Assembly (NCBI GenBank): GCA_016935035.1
Contig: JAFGRR010000219.1
Location: forward strand, 1 to 7,736
Source: Phycisphaerae bacterium
GTDB lineage: Bacteria > Planctomycetota > Phycisphaerae > UBA1845 > Fen-1342
Length of the DNA stretch: 7,736 bases
Direction: 5' to 3'
Shown here: positions 6,209 to 7,736 of the stretch, piece by piece
Position numbering within the stretch: position 1 is the first letter of the stretch
Layout: each line of letters begins with the position of its first letter
The notes under the pieces: generated by a model
Database searches by the model: none
Seen by the model: only the letters and a program-made list of their open reading frames with translations
What the model was told of the DNA's origin: nothing
Position numbers and translations under genes: made by a program

Positions 6209-6754
6209 CTAATCTTCGGCAGACGCCTGCTCGGCCGGTCCGCTGGAAACCACCACGCGTGCCGGCCGAATCACGCGGCCATGCATCCTATAGCCGCGGG
6301 TCAATTCCTCCATAACCGTTCCCGAGGCGTGCTCGGAACTGGCCCGCTGAAGCATCGCTTCGTGCAGGTCGGGGTCGAAGGTCTGGCCGACGGCGTCGAT
6401 CGGCTCAATGTTACGGTCTTTCAGAACCTTGAGAAAGTGCTCGTACACGATGCGAACACCGTCGGCAACCGACTGCACGTTATCGGCCTCCGACGCCGAA
6501 CGCTGCGTCCGCTCCAGATCATCCAGGATAATCAGCAAGTCGCGCGCGAAACCCGCCTCGGCGTAACGCAACGCCTCACCCTTGTCACGCTCCAGACGCT
6601 GCTGCGTGTTGCGCAACTCCGCGATCAGCCGCAGGTTCTTGTCGTTCAACTCGGCGACCTCGCGCTGGGCCAGTTCGAGTTCGGACAACTCCGGCTCGCT
6701 CTCCGCGTCCACGGGCGTTTCGTCCTTGGGCTTGTCTTCCGCTGCGGTACTCAT
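6209..6754 (-). CDS. grpE: GrpE, nucleotide exchange factor for DnaK
   Basis: Releases ADP from the chaperone DnaK, resetting its substrate cycle with DnaJ in the cytoplasm. The 181-residue protein has an acidic disordered lead (1-25). A long charged helix (about 26-75) follows, matching the GrpE dimer coiled coil (ELAQREVAELNDKNLRLIAE). Next is the four-helix region (LLIILDDLERT, 73-83) and a C-terminal beta domain with the family signature: FDPDLHEAM (126-134), GTVMEELTRGYRMHGRVIRP (145-164), then ARVVVS. Length is normal. Start is ATG 6752-6754; the upstream sequence has only a weak purine stretch (GAAGTGAG, about 11 bases before). It lies downstream of dnaJ on the same strand across a 185-bp hairpin-rich spacer. 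No HrcA/CIRCE-like inverted repeat is seen there. Confidence 0.97.
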   Translation of the reverse strand: MSTAAEDKPKDETPVDAESEPELSELELAQREVAELNDKNLRLIAELRNTQQRLERDKGEALRYAEAGFARDLLIILDDLERTQRSASEADNVQSVADGVRIVYEHFLKVLKDRNIEPIDAVGQTFDPDLHEAMLQRASSEHASGTVMEELTRGYRMHGRVIRPARVVVSSGPAEQASAED

Positions 6755-6783
6755 CTCGGTCGGTACTCACTTCGTATGCTATG

Positions 6784-6800
6784 TCAGGCACTGTGCCTGA
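6784..6800. repeat. Palindrome just upstream of grpE
   Basis: TCAGGCAC (6784-6791) and GTGCCTGA (6793-6800) are perfect reverse complements around a single T. The practical hairpin is a 7-bp stem with loop CTG. GTCAGGCAC (6783-6791) is identical to bases 3797-3805 in the cheW/coaC hairpin, which suggests a dispersed element. It is 29 bases or more from the grpE ATG, so it could also be a regulator site. A TAGCAT at 6776-6781 next to it resembles a -10 box but has no credible -35. Confidence 0.6.
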
Positions 6801-6822
6801 ACGTAGCGCTGCTGTCAGAAGT

Positions 6823-6843
6823 CGGCCGACGAGACGTCGACCG
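6823..6843. repeat. Hairpin in the dnaJ-grpE spacer
   Basis: CGGCCGACG (6823-6831) and CGTCGACCG (6835-6843) pair over 9 positions with a 3-base loop. The single mismatch becomes a U-G pair in minus-strand RNA. It includes part of the perfect 10-bp palindrome GTCGGCCGAC (6821-6830). No T-tract follows, so a standard intrinsic terminator is not supported. Confidence 0.5.
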
Positions 6844-6890
6844 CTACATTGTGGTGCCGGCGCTGCCGCGGTAAGCCGGTCGAGATACCA

Positions 6891-6912
6891 CGGCCGCCAC
6901 GGGGGGCGGCCG
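6891..6912. repeat. GC-rich hairpin immediately downstream of dnaJ
   Basis: CGGCCGCC (6891-6898) and GGCGGCCG (6905-6912) form a perfect 8-bp GC-only stem with a 6-base loop. CCACG before it and CGTGG at 6916-6920 can extend the stem after a short bulge. It lies 28 bases past the dnaJ stop. The position suits transcript-end stabilisation or attenuation between dnaJ and grpE, but no U-rich tail follows. Together with the two other palindromes it fills most of the 185-bp spacer, where no gene is seen. Confidence 0.55.
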
Positions 6913-6939
6913 CTACGTGGCGTCCGCCTTGGGTGGCTG

Positions 6940-7736
6940 CTATTCCTCGTCGTTTGGGCCGGTGAAATACTCCTTCACGCGATCGAAGAAGCCCTTCGAC
7001 TCGGGCAGGACACTCTGGTCCTCGCTCTGGGCAAACTCGCGCAGCAGGTCCTGCTGCTTGTGGCTGAGCTTCTTCGGAATCTCGACCAGCACCTGCACGA
7101 TCAACTGGCCAAAACGCCCGTTCCGCCGACTCGGCAAGCCCTTGCCCGGCAACCGAAAGACCGTCCCGAACTGCGTGCCGGCCGGGATCTTCAAGGGCGT
7201 CGTCCCGTTCAACGTCGGCACCTCGACCTGGGTGCCGAGCGCCGCCTGCGTGAAGCCTATGGGAAACCGGCATATCAAATCGTCGCCGTTACGTTCGAAG
7301 AACTCATGCGGCTTGATCTGAACCACGCACAGCAGATCGCCACGCGTACCCGTCTGTCCGGGTTCACCTTCGCCGGCCAGGCGGATGCTCTGGCCCTCAT
7401 GAATGCCCGGCGGCACCTTGACATTGAGGATGCGTTCCTTCTGGCCGCGACCCGAGCCGTGGCAACCACGGCACGCTTTCTCGAATACTTGGCCGCGACC
7501 GCTGCACGTGGGACACTCGACCACCGACCGCGTGACGAGGAAGCCCATCGACTGCTGCCGTTCGACCTGGCCGTATCCGCCGCAAGTCTGACAGACCTTG
7601 CGTTGCGAGCCGGGTTCGGCACCGCTGCCGCCACACTTATCGCAGAAGTCGTTCCGCATGAAGCGCAGCGTCTTTGACACGCCAGTGGCCACGTCGCCGA
7701 GATCGATCTCGATGACGGTCTGAATATCGACGCCAC
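6940..7736 (-). CDS. dnaJ: DnaJ (Hsp40) co-chaperone, C-terminal part; start lies beyond the right edge
   Basis: DnaJ brings unfolded proteins to DnaK and stimulates its ATPase. The window holds the last 264 codons, with the frame open to the edge. An internal GTG at 7690-7692 is not the real start, because recognisable DnaJ sequence (TVIEIDLGDVATG) continues above it. Four zinc-finger repeats of CxxCxGxG type are intact (window residues 31-38, 48-55, 74-81, 88-95: CDKCGGSG, CQTCGGYG, CPTCSGRG, CRGCHGSG). Next come the substrate-binding beta domains with VKVPPGIHEGQSIRLAGEGE and FRLPGKGLPS, and an acidic C-terminus (GPNDEE). The J domain with its HPD motif and the G/F linker, roughly 120 residues in relatives, must lie beyond 7736. 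The full zinc-finger set makes this class A DnaJ rather than CbpA. grpE follows on the same strand. Confidence 0.96.
   Translation of the reverse strand, partial: GVDIQTVIEIDLGDVATGVSKTLRFMRNDFCDKCGGSGAEPGSQRKVCQTCGGYGQVERQQSMGFLVTRSVVECPTCSGRGQVFEKACRGCHGSGRGQKERILNVKVPPGIHEGQSIRLAGEGEPGQTGTRGDLLCVVQIKPHEFFERNGDDLICRFPIGFTQAALGTQVEVPTLNGTTPLKIPAGTQFGTVFRLPGKGLPSRRNGRFGQLIVQVLVEIPKKLSHKQQDLLREFAQSEDQSVLPESKGFFDRVKEYFTGPNDEE

Noticed and set aside
6185..6874. Plus-strand open frame of 229 codons opposite grpE
   Set aside because: Antisense shadow; grpE on the minus strand has the full family signature over the same bases.
6755..6939. CIRCE/HrcA heat-shock operator search upstream of grpE
   Set aside because: No TTAGCACTC/GAGTGCTAA-like pair is present in the spacer; the palindromes there have unrelated sequences.
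6781..7677. Plus-strand open frame of 298 codons opposite dnaJ
   Set aside because: It is the antisense shadow of dnaJ in high-GC DNA; its composition resembles no protein family and the opposite strand has four intact zinc-finger repeats.

Overview
This is a GC-rich (visibly above 60% G+C) bacterial chromosomal segment made almost entirely of housekeeping genes. The best guess for the source is a member of the Planctomycetota (perhaps Phycisphaerae- or Pirellula-like). The reasons are the short omega subunit, a free-standing CoaC without CoaB, an ATP synthase epsilon gene away from its operon, and intergenic spaces filled with GC-rich palindromes. This is inference from gene style, not a database match.

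Layout: positions 1-2946 (minus strand) hold the first 982 codons of dnaE, the replicative DNA polymerase III alpha subunit, which runs off the left edge. A 278-bp divergent spacer (2947-3224) separates it from a lone plus-strand cheW (3225-3734). cheW converges on coaC across a 90-bp gap containing a perfect hairpin. From 3824 to the right edge every gene is on the minus strand. In transcription order these are dnaJ (its start lies beyond the right edge), grpE, a FmdB-type zinc-ribbon protein, atpC, gmk, rpoZ and coaC. gmk-rpoZ-coaC overlap by 19 and 17 bases and look translationally coupled. grpE and the zinc-ribbon gene are 17 bases apart. The spacers dnaJ-grpE (185 bp) and zinc-ribbon-atpC (167 bp) hold several palindromes.

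Functionally the block combines protein folding (DnaJ and GrpE, the co-chaperones of DnaK, whose gene is not in the window), nucleotide and coenzyme supply (Gmk, CoaC), transcription (RpoZ), energy (AtpC) and replication (DnaE). CheW is the only accessory-type gene. I see no mobile element, CRISPR array, tRNA or rRNA, and no candidate for an undescribed multi-gene system. The points most worth a second look are the apparently complete metal-site set in the DnaE PHP domain, the orphan atpC, and the family of intergenic palindromes.
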